Of a stretch of 64,000 nt of DNA, positions 23,043 through 34,245 are shown piece after piece; the first letter of the stretch is position 1; each line of letters starts with the position of its first letter. A program made the translations under genes and the position numbers. This DNA comes from Gambelia wislizenii (taxonomy: Eukaryota; Chordata; Lepidosauria; Squamata; Crotaphytidae): contig JAUMIR010000004.1 of assembly GCA_030847615.1 (NCBI GenBank), positions 221,143,001 to 221,207,000 of the forward strand, written 5' to 3'. Under the pieces are notes generated by a model. It saw nothing but the letters and a program-made list of their open reading frames with translations, was not told where the DNA came from and did no database searches.

Positions 23043-23727
23043 CAGTTGTCCCTCCGGATCCACAGATTTAGTATTCACGGATTTAAGTATTCATGGCTTG
23101 AAAATATTCTTAAAAAAATAATAATCCAAAAAGCAAACCCTGATTTTGCCATCTTATATAAGGGACACCATTTTGCTATGCCATTGCATATAATGGGACT
23201 TGAGTATTCACAGATTTGTGTATCCACGGAGGGTCCTGGAAACAAACCCCAGTGAACATGTCCAGAGGAGGACAACCAGGATGGTGGGAAATCTGGAAGT
23301 CATGCCCTATGAGGAGCGGCTTAGGGAGCTGGGTATGTTTAGTCTGGAAAAGAGCAGGTGAAGAGGGGACATGATAGCCTTGTTTAAATATTTGAAGGGA
23401 TGTCATACTGAGGATGGGCCAAGCTTGTTTTCTGCTGCTCCAGAGACTAGGACACAAAGCAGTGGGTTCAAACTATAGGAAAAGAGATTCCACCTAAACA
23501 TTAGGAAGAACTTCCTGACAGTAAGAGCTGTTTGGCAGTAGAATGTGCTGCCTTGTAGTGTGGTGGAGTCTTTTTCTTTGCAGTTTTTAAACAGGCTGAA
23601 TGGCCATCTGTTCGGAATGATTTGATTGTGTATTCCTGCATGGCAGGGGGTTGGACTCGATGGCCCTTGAGGTCTCTTCCAATGCTATGATTCTATGGAC
23701 TATTCTATGAATATGCAGGGACAACTG
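23043..23727. mobile_element. Tigger-like MITE split by a CR1
   Basis: The ends CAGTTGTCCCTCC and GGGACAACTG lie between TA dinucleotides (23041-23042 and 23728-23729). The MITE body runs from 23043 to about 23254 and resumes at about 23710; the intervening 455 bp is a CR1 3' end. Comparison with the uninterrupted copy at 49902-50143 places the insertion just inside the right terminus. Confidence 0.8.
23255..23709 (+). mobile_element. CR1 LINE 3' end nested in the MITE
   Basis: Encodes the broken CR1 C-terminus (NMSRGG to FGMI region) and ends in the CR1 signature GGTTGGACT...GATGGCCCTTGAGG...TCTTCCAATGCTATGATTCTATG. In the expected frame, three in-frame stops replace codons conserved in other CR1 copies. 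The same three stops occur in the CR1 that ends at 28868. Confidence 0.85.
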
Positions 23728-23729
23728 TA

Positions 23730-24337
23730 GTTAGGCTACTGATTACTTTGATCACTCGACATATCATTACTTACTCCTGTTAATACAATAAAGTCCCAAA
23801 AGTAGCTCACTAACATGTTATCACTTCTGTTTCTATTGTTCAATTGAAAATTACACAGAAATGCTCCCATTTCCCTCTTTGTGATCACCAACACTATGAA
23901 TAGACTATCTTGCCTGTGTATGAGAGATTGTTATAGGATTACTATCTGATCCCTGTGAAGGATCCTGAAGTTTGAAGAAAAGAAGTCTGGAGGGGAGAGA
24001 ATCACAGCTGAAAGTCTCTCTCTCTCTCAGCTCATGCCAACCTGGCCAGTCCAAGCATGTGCCCTGTGCTGCTCTTTGGAGCGGACAGCCAACCTGGCTA
24101 GCTATCCTTCTCCCTGACCTGTGCACTCTTACTGACTCTCATTCTCTTTCTGGCAGTGGCAGCATTCTTTTTCATGTGGACAGAACTGAGGAAAGCAGAA
24201 AAAGCATGCTAACTTAATAAAATAAAATAAAAAAAGCTTTCCATCTAAATTTATGCCTTTAGTGTTCGGTGTGTTTTCTCTTCTCTCTCTCTCTGCCCCT
24301 CCCTGTTGCTGGTCTCTGCTCCTCACTAGGTGCTTAA
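23730..24337. other. No recognised feature
   Basis: Contains only a TC-rich run near 24277-24295. No gene seen. Confidence 0.4.
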
Positions 24338-24913
24338 CTAGTGTATAATGTCTAGATCAAGGGAAGTAATAGTGCCACTCTATTCTGCCATGGTCAGGCC
24401 TCACCTAGAATACTGTGTCCAGTTCTGGGCACCACAATTCAAAAAGGATATTGACAAATTGGAGCGTGTCCAGAGGAGGGCGACTAAAATGGTGAAAGGT
24501 CTGGAAACCATGCCTTATGAGGAAAGACTTGGGGAGCTGCGTATGTTTAGCCTGGAAAAAAGACAGTTAAATGGCAATATGATAACCCTGTTTAAGTATT
24601 TGAAGGGGTGTCATATTGAGGATGGAGCAAGCTTGTTTTCTGCTGCTCCAGAGACTAGAACACGGAGCAATGGATGCAAGCTCCAGGAACAGAGATTCCA
24701 CCTCAACATTAGGAGGAACTTTCTGACAGTAAGAGCTGTTTGGCAGTGGAACACACTCCCTCGGAGCGTGGTGGGGTCTCCTTCCTTGATGGTCTTTAAA
24801 CAGAGGCTGGATAGCCATATGTCAGGGATGCTTTGATCATGTTTTCCTGCATGGCTGGGGGTTGGACTGGATGGCCCTCGTGGTCTCTTCCAACTCTACA
24901 ATTCTATGATTCT
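24338..24913 (+). mobile_element. CR1 LINE, 5'-truncated 3' end
   Basis: Starts within the reverse-transcriptase C-terminal region and ends with the CR1 tail (GGTTGGACTGGATGGCCCTC, then CTACAATTCTATGATTCT). 5' truncation is typical of CR1. This is a different subfamily from the copies at 23255 and 28410, because it lacks their shared stops. Confidence 0.9.
24348..24836 (+). pseudogene. CR1 reverse transcriptase C-terminal fragment (open, 162 codons)
   Basis: An uninterrupted frame covering the CR1 C-terminal region: [84 protein letters not shown] and [11 protein letters not shown]. The full protein is several times longer and includes an endonuclease; the reverse-transcriptase catalytic motifs lie upstream and are absent. 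The first ATG is not a biological start. Non-functional fragment, though well preserved. Confidence 0.8.
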
Positions 24914-25739
24914 ACCCTGCGAAAGTGACAACACAATACAACCATCCACATGAATTTCCCCCTCCCATTGCTCACATTGGATTAGAACACACCTAGTACC
25001 AAGTAACAGACAGAAACACTGTTACTTTGCTCTGAAAAGTAGCAAATTATAGCTCTGGACATTACCAGAGGGGATTAACTACAGTAGTGACCAAAGTAAC
25101 TTGTTACATGCCACATGCTACTTCATAGTTTGGTGTCTCATGTCAGCCCACTTTAGAATAAGAGACTACAGTAAGAGTCTCAGAACAGGTATTCTGTTCA
25201 TCAAGGGCATCAGTGCAGTTGACTAAAGTCTAACTCTCAGTTAATAAATCTGTGCTCGGGCTGTACCATGCCAGATTGCAAGTGGGAGGTTAGGGCTGCA
25301 TACTTGGATTTCCTTCTGTCCAATAAAATAAAATATAATCCCCTCATGTAGAAAACTATATATCAAGGTGAAGGGTTAAAGCTTTGGCTTCTTCTTGAAA
25401 TGCTAGTACTGTACACTGTTCTGTGTCAGATCTCTCTCCTCCCTCCCCGACAGTAAAACCAATTAGCTGTATTTTTTCCTCTAGTTTGTTTGCATAATCT
25501 AACTTCTCTTCTGCAAAATTTATTGATGTAAGCAGCAATTTGCAGAAGTATTTTAATGGAGGAAAGGATTGTTCTGGAAAACAGTTACCCATCTCCTGTG
25601 CCAATCTTTCAGGCCAATCCTGAGCCCACTGAAGATGCCTTTAAATTAAAAATCAATCAATCAGAATGTTTGCAGCTCTCATCACAGGTCTCCTGCATCA
25701 CATATAGCCTGAGCCTAAGTTGACTAAAATACTGTTGTT
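24914..25739. other. No recognised feature
   Basis: No repeat or coding region that I can name. Confidence 0.4.
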
Positions 25740-26613
25740 TGTATGTGTAAACTTTGGGTCTATTTGTTGGACGTCCAGCTCTGCCAAAAATTTAAGGTCC
25801 AACAAATTCCTCAGTTGCCTTGCAGACAATGTCATAGTCCAGAAGGTGGAAGAGGCAACAAGGGGAGCAGCTATTTTAGATCTGATAAGATATTTTAGAG
25901 ATGATCTGGTTAATGGGGTGGAAGTGGCAGGATCCTTAGGGGGGGAGTGACCATGTCCTGCTGGGCTTTGTTATACAGAGGAAAGGGGATGCCAAGCGTA
26001 GTCAGACATCCCTTCTAGACTTTAAGAAAGCTGATTTCAGAAAACTTAGGGAATTACTGGGGGTGATCTCATGGTCAGGAATACTAAAAGAAAAGGGTGT
26101 ACATGATGGATGGGAGTTTCTAAAAAGTGAGATATTGAAGGCACAACTTCAAACAGTTCCAATGAGGAGGGAAAATGGCAGGTGTCTAAAGAAACCAGTA
26201 TGGATGTCTAAAGAACTTTCAACTGAGCTGAGACTTAAAAGGAACATGTACAAGAAATGGAAAAAGGGAGAAATCACCAAAGAAGAATTCAAGAAAATAG
26301 CCAGCTCGTGTAGGGGGAAAATCAGAAAAGCAAAAGCATAGGTGGAGATCAGGCTTGCTAGAGAGGTTAAAAACAATAAAAGGGGATTTTGTGGATATAT
26401 CTGTAGCAAAAGAAAGAACAAGGAAGTAGTAGGTCCATTGCAGGGGAGAAGGTGGCAAAATGCTAACAGGGGACAGAGAAAAGGCAGAGCTACTCAACAC
26501 CTTCTTTGCCTCAGTCTTCTCCCAAAAGGAGAACAGAGCTCAATCTGGAGAAAATGGACCAGATGATGCTGTAGGGGAAATGCAGCGTAGAATAGGTAAA
26601 TAGAATATTCAGG

Positions 26614-27290
26614 CAGGACCAGTTTAAGGAACTTTGGGGGCCACTGCAACACTTTATTTTGGAGGCCCCATATGTTTATCTCAGGTCAATGTAACCTAAC
26701 CTAACATATTCACGGTACAGTACAGGATATTCAGATTACTACTGAAAATGGTTTTTTGCAGGAGGAGGTTTACTCACCAGCATGCGGGCCAGGGCTCCTC
26801 CCGCAGAGACGAAGGCAGCAACGCTGGCTGTGGGGCCCAGCCCGGGCGCTGATGCTGGCGCGCTTGGAGCATGTGGGCATCCAGAGCCTGGAGCTGCGCT
26901 GATGCCGCTGCCTGGAGCCTGAGCTGTGGGGCCAGCTAGAGAACCTCTGCAGCCGGGTGGACTGTGCCACCCTGGAAGTGACCCTGGAATGCCTGGGGGG
27001 CAAGTGCCGGCAGCTGCAGGAGGAGAGGCAGCAGAGGCGCCAGCAGCAGCAGTGCCTGGGTCCTACCCCAGGGCTTGGAGCAGCTCAGCCTGAGCCCAGG
27101 CGCTGCTCCTGCCGCAACTTCCGGGCCTCTCCTCGTGCAGCTGCCGGCGTTCTCCCCCCAGCAGCTTGTCCTGCTTCGTGGGGGCAGAGGGAGGAAAGGA
27201 AGGAGATGGCTGGAGTCGGTTCGGACACCCCCCCCCCGTGGCTGCCCACCCCACAAATGCAGATTTGGCAGTATGGTTAAACAGGCCCTG
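26614..27290. mobile_element. Small hAT element with GC-rich exon-like cargo
   Basis: The ends CAGGACCAGTTTAAGG and, reversed, CAGGGCCTGTTTAACC are inverted repeats flanked by the exact 8-bp duplication TATTCAGG (26606-26613 and 27291-27298). Removing the insert rejoins the CR1 sequence. The first 147 bp are AT-rich; from 26762 to about 27240 the sequence is GC- and CpG-rich with an open frame unlike the surrounding DNA. No transposase. Confidence 0.85.
26762..27280 (+). pseudogene. Unidentified exon-like open frame captured in the hAT element
   Basis: Directly after GGTTTTTTGCAG (splice-acceptor-like, ending 26761), frame 2 stays open for about 173 codons apart from one TGA at 26900-26902. 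The reading is protein-like at first: EEVYSPAC, a basic patch, LMLARLEHVGIQSLEL, LEPELWGQLENLC, VDCATLEVTLECLGGKC and RQLQEERQQRRQQQQ. After about 27065 frame 3 (LSLSPGAAPAATSG...LPAFSPQQLVLLRG) looks equally plausible, suggesting a frameshift. I do not recognise the protein. GC-rich DNA gives long chance frames, and the minus strand is also partly open, so coding origin is unproven. Confidence 0.4.
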
Positions 27291-28868
27291 TATTCAGGAA
27301 TACCTGGCCAGTATAAATGAATTCAAGTCTCCAGGACCAGATGAACCACATCCAAGGGTACTAAAAGAACTGGCAGAAGTAATCTCAGAACCACTGTCAA
27401 TAATCTTGGAGAACAGGAGAGGTCCTAGCACACTGGAAGAGGGCAAATGTTGTCCCCATCTTCAAAAAAAAAAAAAAAAAAGGGGGGGGGGGAGAAGACC
27501 CAAAGAATTATTGCCTAGTCAGCCTAACATCAATACTAAGAAAGATTCTAGAGCAGATCATTAGATAGACAGTCTGTAAGCACTTAGAAAGGAATGCCGT
27601 GATCACTAAAAATCAACATGGGTTTTTGAAAAACAAGTCATGCCAGACTAATCTTATCTCTTATTTTGATAGAGTTACAAACTTGATAGATGAAGGGAAT
27701 GCTGTAGATGTAGTGTATCTTGATTTCAGTAAGGCATTGACAAGGACCCCCATGATATTCTTGCAAGAAAGTTCGTAACCTGTGGGCTAGACAATGCAAC
27801 TATTAGGTGGATGTGTAATTGGTTGACTGACCCAACCCAAAGGGTAGTCACCAATGGCTCCTCTTCATCCTGGAGAGAGGTGACTAGTGGGGTGCCACAG
27901 GGTCCTGTCCTGAGCCCAGTGCTAGTCAACATCTTTATCAATGATTTGGATGAGGGAATAGAGGGTATGCTGATCAAGTTTGCAGATGACACCAAATTAG
28001 GAGGGGTAGCTAATAAATACCACAGAGGGCAGGATCAGACTCCAAAATGACCTTAACAGGTTAGAAAGCTGGGCCAAAACTAACAGAATGAATCTCAACA
28101 GGGAGGAATGTAGGATACTACACTTCGGTAGTAAAAATGAAAAGCACAGATATAGGATGGGTGATACCTGGCTTGATGGCAGTACATGCGAAAGGGATCT
28201 AGGAGTCTTAGTGGACCACAAACTGAACATGAGTCAGTAGTGTGATGCAGCAGCTAAAAAACCAATGTGATTCTAGGCTGCATTAATAGGAGTATAGTGT
28301 CTAGGTCAAGGGAAGTAATAGTGCCACTGTATTCTGCTTTGGTCAGACCTCACCTGGAATACTGTGTCCAGTTCTGGGCACCATAATTCAGGAGGGATAT
28401 TGAGAAGCTGGAACATGTCCAGAGGAGGGCAACCAGGATGGTGGGAAATCTGGAAGTCATGCCCTATGAGGAGTGGCTTAAGGAGCTGGGTATGTTTAGT
28501 CTGGAAAAGAGCAGGTGAAGAGGGGACATGATAGCCTTGTTTAAATATTTGAAGGGATGTCATACTGAGGATGACCCAAGCTTGTTTTCTGCTGCTCCAG
28601 AGACTAGGACACAAAGCAGTGGGTTCAAACTATAGGAAAAGAGATTCCACCTAAACATTAGGAAGAACTTCCTGACAGTAAGAGCTGTTTGGCAGTAGAA
28701 TGTGCTGCCTCGTAGTGTGGTGGAGTCTCTTTCTTTGCAGGTTTTTAAACAGAGGCTGAATGGCCATCTGTTTGGAATGATTTGATTGTGTATTCCTGTA
28801 TGGCAGGGGGTTGGACTGGATGGCCCTTGAGGTCTCTTCCAATGCTATGATTCTATGGACTACAATAA

Positions 28869-29889
28869 AGGATGACTGACCAAAATACTGCCTGCATTTC
28901 AAATGCTAAGAAGCTGAAGAAGCTAGAAATTTTAAGTCTGAAGCAGGGGAAAAGTTGATATTGTGGGTTATTTTTTTAAAAAAATATGTTTGGGAATGTG
29001 ACCTCTGCTCCTTTCATGTGAAGAGGAAACAGCAGGAGAATCATTTTGCCCAATAATTGCAATATAGCTGGAGGGGAGGGGTGTAATTGGCTCACCACAT
29101 TGGCTCTTTAAGAATGTAGGAACCCTGTAAGAGCCTAGCTGCTCAACTCCGAAGTTTACTGAGTGGACTTGTGCCAGTCACTGTCTCAAAGTATGGGAAC
29201 CACAGCAATTGACCTCTCTGACATGTTTAATTATATAATCAGAAAAGCTCTTGAAGAGGAGGGAAAAAAAGGATAGAGTGACTTCATAAGTCAACCATGT
29301 TATTGCTCAGACTGTGGGATGGAAGCACCACCTTTTTCTCATTCAGAAAGTTACTTTGAAAAGCTGTTTGCTTTTATCCATTATTATCCTGCTCAAGTTG
29401 AACACAATTACAGATAAACAGAGACACTAGATTTTTATCGATCACCTACAGTTGCTGCACTTCTGCTGTGTTCTGGAGGGAGACTCTTTTGCAAAAGCTG
29501 AATATTGAACGGTTTGTCTGGAATTTTGCTGAATTCCTGTTTGGAATCAAATATCTGTGCAGCCCTTGAAAACCAAGGCAGTAAATTGACCTCAGTAACC
29601 AAAGGCAGGCTTTGTTTGGTGTTGGAAAGCTCTCAACATAACCCTTGCTGTTCTCCAATAAATAATGCTTCTGGCACCTCCTGAAATGTTTCTCTTGTGT
29701 CATCTTTTAAGGCTCTGCTTGTGACTGGCTGTCACCACAATTGTTGGCATCAGTCTTCTTGTTGAGAGGGGGAAAAAAGAAGCTGGCTCGAGAGAAAGCC
29801 CTGACCTGAAGCCTGATACTCAAAAGAGTCCAGATCAAGCACAAACATGACTGAAACCAATGACTTTTGCATAGTTGGAGTTCAAGTGT
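28869..29889. other. No recognised feature
   Basis: No gene or named repeat; short frames here show no domains. Confidence 0.4.
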
Positions 29890-30025
29890 TCAGTGCGACC
29901 TTCCCCAATCTGCTGCATTCCAAGTGTGTTGGACTGAATGTCTGTTTGCAGACAGAAAAGGACATCTGGCTTTGTTGCAGTCCAACACATCTGGAAGGCA
30001 CCAGGTTGGGGAACATTGGTTTATT
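29890..30025. mobile_element. Foldback MITE (CCCAACCTGGTGCC type)
   Basis: The left arm contains CAGTGCGACCTTCCCCAATC and GTGTTGGACTGAATGTC. The right arm, reversed, reads CCAATGTTCCCCAACCTGG and GTGTTGGACTGCAAC. Together they make a diverged hairpin. The termini resemble hAT-type CAGTG ends, but no clear 8-bp duplication is visible. Confidence 0.55.
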
Positions 30026-30929
30026 GCATCTATGCAGTTTGCCCTATCTTTTATTAACTGAGTGCTCTGCCACCCCCCACATTCTTAGTTGTACATAGCA
30101 AGCTGGATCAGCAAGTCTTTACAGGGAGTATTAATTACCAGAGAACCTGTTTAGGACTAGAGAAGGAGGAAAGTTTGTTGCTCAAAGTAGCCTTTCTGCA
30201 ATTTCTTTTGTTGGCTAAAAGGGGTGCTGAGGCACAGACTGAATCTTCTCTGGAATCCCTTAGGCTGCTATTCGGATAACCATTGGGAACATGTTTAATT
30301 CCTGCAACCAACCCCACGCTAGCCTTACTGCTTTATTTCTAATAGGTGGTCATTTTGGCTTCAGCTGCCTAATGTCTTCTGCAGATGGGAACAAGAAGCT
30401 GAAATCCTTCTACAATCTGGCCAGAGACAGCAATCCCTGGCTGTCTTGTTCTTGTTGCTGTTATTGGCCAGAGAAGATCTCACTTCTACCAGATTTTCCT
30501 GTTGTGATAAGCCAATGGAAACACTTGGTACAAGTGAAGGTTTTAAAAAACCAACACACCACAGATAGAAAGCATAGGAACATGCCACTGTACCAAGTTT
30601 TTCTGTTATGTTTTAAGGATGTTTCTGTGCCTGTTTGTGTGTCCCACCAAGTACATTTAATAGGAATGCAGGAGAGGGAGTTCTCAGTGTCTGCACCAGC
30701 CTTTTATAGAGATGGTCACATTTGCTGATGATCAATTAATCAAGGGCATTGATTAATTAGCATCTTAATTCCTATGGAAGCAATAAGGGTGTGCTTAGTT
30801 TTTCACACATGGCTTCTCCATTTTGGCTTTATTTTTGTTGACTAAATCATGACATGGTGTAATATGTCATGTGTTATTGTTCATCTGAGGTTGTATTTAC
30901 CTAATTGTAAGACCTGCTAAGGAACAGAT
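30026..30929. other. No recognised feature
   Basis: The 145-codon frame at 30291-30728 has no recognisable domain. No repeat identified. Confidence 0.4.
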
Positions 30930-31105
30930 GATTGTTACTTCTTGGCAAGATTTCTTCAGAGGCTTGCCAGTGCCTTCCTCTGAGTCTGAGAGATTGCAAC
31001 TTGCTCAAGATCAGCTAGTGAGTTTCTATTGTTGAACAAGAATTCAAACCCTGGTGTCTCAGAGTCCAAACACTTAAACCATTACACCATGTTGGCTCAC
31101 TTTTA
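30930..31105 (-). mobile_element. tRNA-derived SINE, diverged
   Basis: On the minus strand the head reads GAGCCAACATGGTGTAATGG, followed by a B-box-like GGTTTGAATTC and the conserved body ending near CTTGCCAAGAAG. The GCACACAACAA tail present in sibling copies is lost or diverged. Confidence 0.6.
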
Positions 31106-31559
31106 AAATACTTTTAGTCGCCCACAACTAGTCCAAAACATGTTGCTGCCTGAGGGTGTAGTAGCAGGATATCCCCCCGCCCCGCATGATTACCCAAAGC
31201 CAGTCAAGCTTCCCTGATAAAATGGGGAGGGGAGAGATAATTCATGGGGCATCTCCCCCATCCTAACAGTAAAAATGTCATAATAATGCATTAAGATACA
31301 AGCAGTTTGCTGTTCTTTCCTGACACCCCAAATTAGCTGTGGCTACCTCACTCTGCCTAATGGTTGGGCTGGCGATGCAGGAAGCCTTCCCCTCATCTCC
31401 TGGTCAATGGCAGAGTCCACATTGTCTCTTGTTCCAAGTCTGCAGTCCTAGCCAGGGAGACCTGAAGTTGGAACCAAGTTTGCTTTATGGGTAGGGATAA
31501 GAAAGGCAAGCTCCCTGCAGCTGCTCATTCTCTGGCCAATAGATGGCCCCAGTCTGGTT
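31106..31559. other. No recognised feature
   Basis: No gene or named repeat. Confidence 0.35.
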
Positions 31560-31621
31560 TTTCCCTTGCTTTATGTTTTATGGTTAGCTGCCTAAGGTGC
31601 CTAGCAGGATAAAAATTTAAT
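31560..31621 (+). mobile_element. Short LINE 3' tail (CR1/L3-like)
   Basis: TTTTATGGTTAGCTGCCTAA and AGCAGGATAAAAATTTAATT resemble the 3' end of CR1/L3-type LINEs. Too short for certainty. Confidence 0.35.
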
Positions 31622-32215
31622 TACCGTATATACTTGTGTATAGGTTGGCCTGATGTATAAGTCGAGGACAGGTTTGGGGGCCAAAATTATAGAATTTGAT
31701 ATGACCCATGGATAAGTTGACAACCATTCCACAGAGAGTGGAAAGTGCCAGCACTGCCTCAGGGGGCCAGCTGCCCCTCACTGCCGCCACCTTCATTTTC
31801 TCACCCAGGCATTCAAAAAGACCCTTTGCAACACTGCTCGGAAGAGGATGGAGCCTTTTTTTTTTGATAAAAGTAAAGGCACAGCATTAACTCTTATAAA
31901 AAGGAACCATCCCTTTCTCTGAATAGAGTAGGGAAAGGTGAGAGTTTAGTCTATGCTAGGAGAACCTAAAAGAAGCACCAACTCCCTGTACTCTCTAGGC
32001 GCTCCTTTGAGAGGAAGTGCCAAAGAGACACTACTGCTGCCATTTCCCCACCCAGGCAGTAAAAAAGGCCAGAAGCAGTATCACGGTGAAGACAGTAGAG
32101 ATGGCCAGTGCTTCTTTTTGGTTCTCTTGGGACAGACTAAGGTCTCACCTTTCACCACACTACTTAGTTAAGGTACATTACTTCCATTGACCTCTGGATA
32201 AGTTGACCCTGTCTA
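31622..32215. mobile_element. Dispersed repeat starting ACCGTATATACTTGTG
   Basis: Starts with a terminus I recognise as abundant in amniote genomes (ACCGTATATAC followed by TATAAGTCGAGG-like sequence). Ends near 32215 with GGATAAGTTGACCCTG, which repeats the GATAAGTTGA motif at about 31711. Probably a DNA transposon remnant with subterminal repeats; the exact class is uncertain. Confidence 0.4.
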
Positions 32216-32239
32216 AATTTCTAGACTTCTACATAGCAC

Positions 32240-32515
32240 ACAGTCAGACACCCATACCCACAGAACCAGTATCTGTGGTTTCAGTTATCCATGGGACATA
32301 AAATAGAGACACATACCACAGAGTCACACTGGAAAATGCCTACAAATATGTCCTCCCTAAGCATCTTCCAGGTCCTCCAACATAACCGTATGGTATGGTT
32401 TTACTGGAAGTCCTTTATTTTAATAGGGTTCACTGTTATCTATGGTTTCAAGTATCCACAGTAATTCTAGGAACTGAACCCCCATGGATATGGGTGCCCA
32501 AATGTATACAGTAAT
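32240..32515. mobile_element. Tigger-like MITE, second family
   Basis: Near-terminal inverted pieces CACCCATACCCACAG and, reversed from the right, CACCCATATCCATGG. The interior has TTTCAGTTATCCATGGG and TTTCAAGTATCCACAG. A partial sibling with the same internal order lies at 60440-60625. Confidence 0.55.
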
Positions 32516-34245
32516 ACAATAATAACTAAATATGTTGGTGTATAATATGTGTAGTACTGGTTTAAAAACTACATATGATATGAACTGAAAAAGATTTGCA
32601 ATTATTAAAAAGTGTTATGCTTATGAAGACCTACTTATTTATCAAAGCATTCTTAGGTTTATGTTCTGTCTGTAGTGTTCCACCTTGCCATATTTTTTTA
32701 AAATATGTATTATTTAAATGGCCATACAAGCCCACTGCTGTATTGCCCAACTTCCGGTTTAGTGTAAGGTTGGAAATAGTAGTAATATATGTTGTGTGCT
32801 GGAGTATTTAGACCACTACCTTACCACCATGGTTCTTCTGCCTGGAAGAATCTCTGGATAGGAAAAATAAACCCACAAAGTGATGTAATTGCCTTGAGGA
32901 ACTTTTAACCTATCCCTTGTACATGATTTATCTTCTTGCCAGTGAAACAGGGAACTCAAGCCTTTCTTTAGGACAGTGATTTTTCTTTTTTCTAGACCAG
33001 ATTTACAATCCCGGTGATAGTGAAACAAGTAAACACTGGTTTGAGGTTTTATTTCTGAAGTCTGCATTTGTTGTTTGCAACACACACATAATAACTGTCC
33101 TTGTTTTTGAGCAGGAACAGGCAGTAAACAGGAAAGCTTACAGAAGATTACAAAAATCCAAAAAAGCAGCTATGCTCAAACCAACTAATAGTTTCGCCCT
33201 ACCAATGGTGACCTAAATGCTGTGTGATTGCTCAGAGCTGCCAATTCTGAATTTTTGTAAGATCTATGAAGTACATTCAATTAACTTAAAGTAAGATGAA
33301 AGTGGAAGGTATCACTAAATAGTTTCAAGGCCTTTCCCATGTGTTTGTGTGCAGCTGTGTTGATCGGAATGAAGTATGTTCTAAAACGATTAAATATTAT
33401 TTTTAATACGTTTATTTATATGTTTCCTAATATAGAGATGCAAAGTAATAAAATTAGCTGTTATGAGACCCCAGAAAGACTGTTTATTTCTCACATCATA
33501 TGTGCCCCCTGGGGAGAGAAATAAAGAGTGTTGCATTCTGGGGGCAACTTTTCTCACCCCTCTTCTACACTGGCCTTCCACTGGGGAAACAATATTATCC
33601 ACTGCCTAGGCAGGTGGGCTCATAACCAGAGCTTTTAATCTCAAAGGGCATTTTTTATTGGTAAAATACCAAAAAGAGAAAAAAGCACCAGCAAATATAA
33701 TCAATTTAGGAAATAAACCAGAATAGAATTCTACATTCTCTGTTCTGCCTCTACTTTAGTAGTTGTTGGAAAAGTTCCTCAGTTCAGAATCACTATTCAT
33801 ATATTCTTTACTAGATGAGTACTATGCTGTAATGCATCATCTGTACTTCAGCTATTACTAGCCTCGCTTTCTCCCTTCATAGCAAAAGTATTTCTTCCTC
33901 TTCCTTTCCTCATTTGAATATTTGAAACAGCGCAACAGAGATGTCTCAACAAATGCTATTTATGAAAACCCCTGGAACACAGAGCAACATCTCACTTTAG
34001 AGAAGCCTAGGCTCATATTCATGTGTTAGTCCCAACCAGAATGAACCCAATTAATCAATGGAACTTAGATGAGTGTTTGCTTCCATTGATACAATAGAAT
34101 TTAACAGATGTCAGAATCTTCTAGTGGGGGTTAAAGGTTGCCTTTGCCCCATAACTGACAAGGCCTAGAATGGTCTTGATCTCTAAATAAGTAATGTAAA
34201 TTGTTCCTAGATGTGAAGTCAAAGGCTTTCATGGCTGGCATCCAT
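32516..34245. other. No recognised feature
   Basis: AT-rich, no coding similarity. The frames at 32596-32811 and 33339-33524 carry no known motifs. Confidence 0.4.

Larger units (their letters stand above)
25740..28868 (+). mobile_element. CR1 LINE, broken, interrupted by a hAT element
   Basis: Covers the end of the endonuclease domain (around 25760-25950, CLADNVIVQKVEEATR), the linker (26000-26400, LLDFKKADF and KPVWMSKEL), the reverse transcriptase (27300-28300, ASINEFKSPGPDEPHPRVLKEL-like, [14 protein letters not shown] at about 27878-27925, and FADDTKLGG near 27980-28005) and the CR1 tail to 28868. Several frameshifts and stops. A hAT element sits at 26614-27290. An A18 run followed by G11 (27464-27492) replaces a shorter purine stretch expected in CR1. 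Confidence 0.88.
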
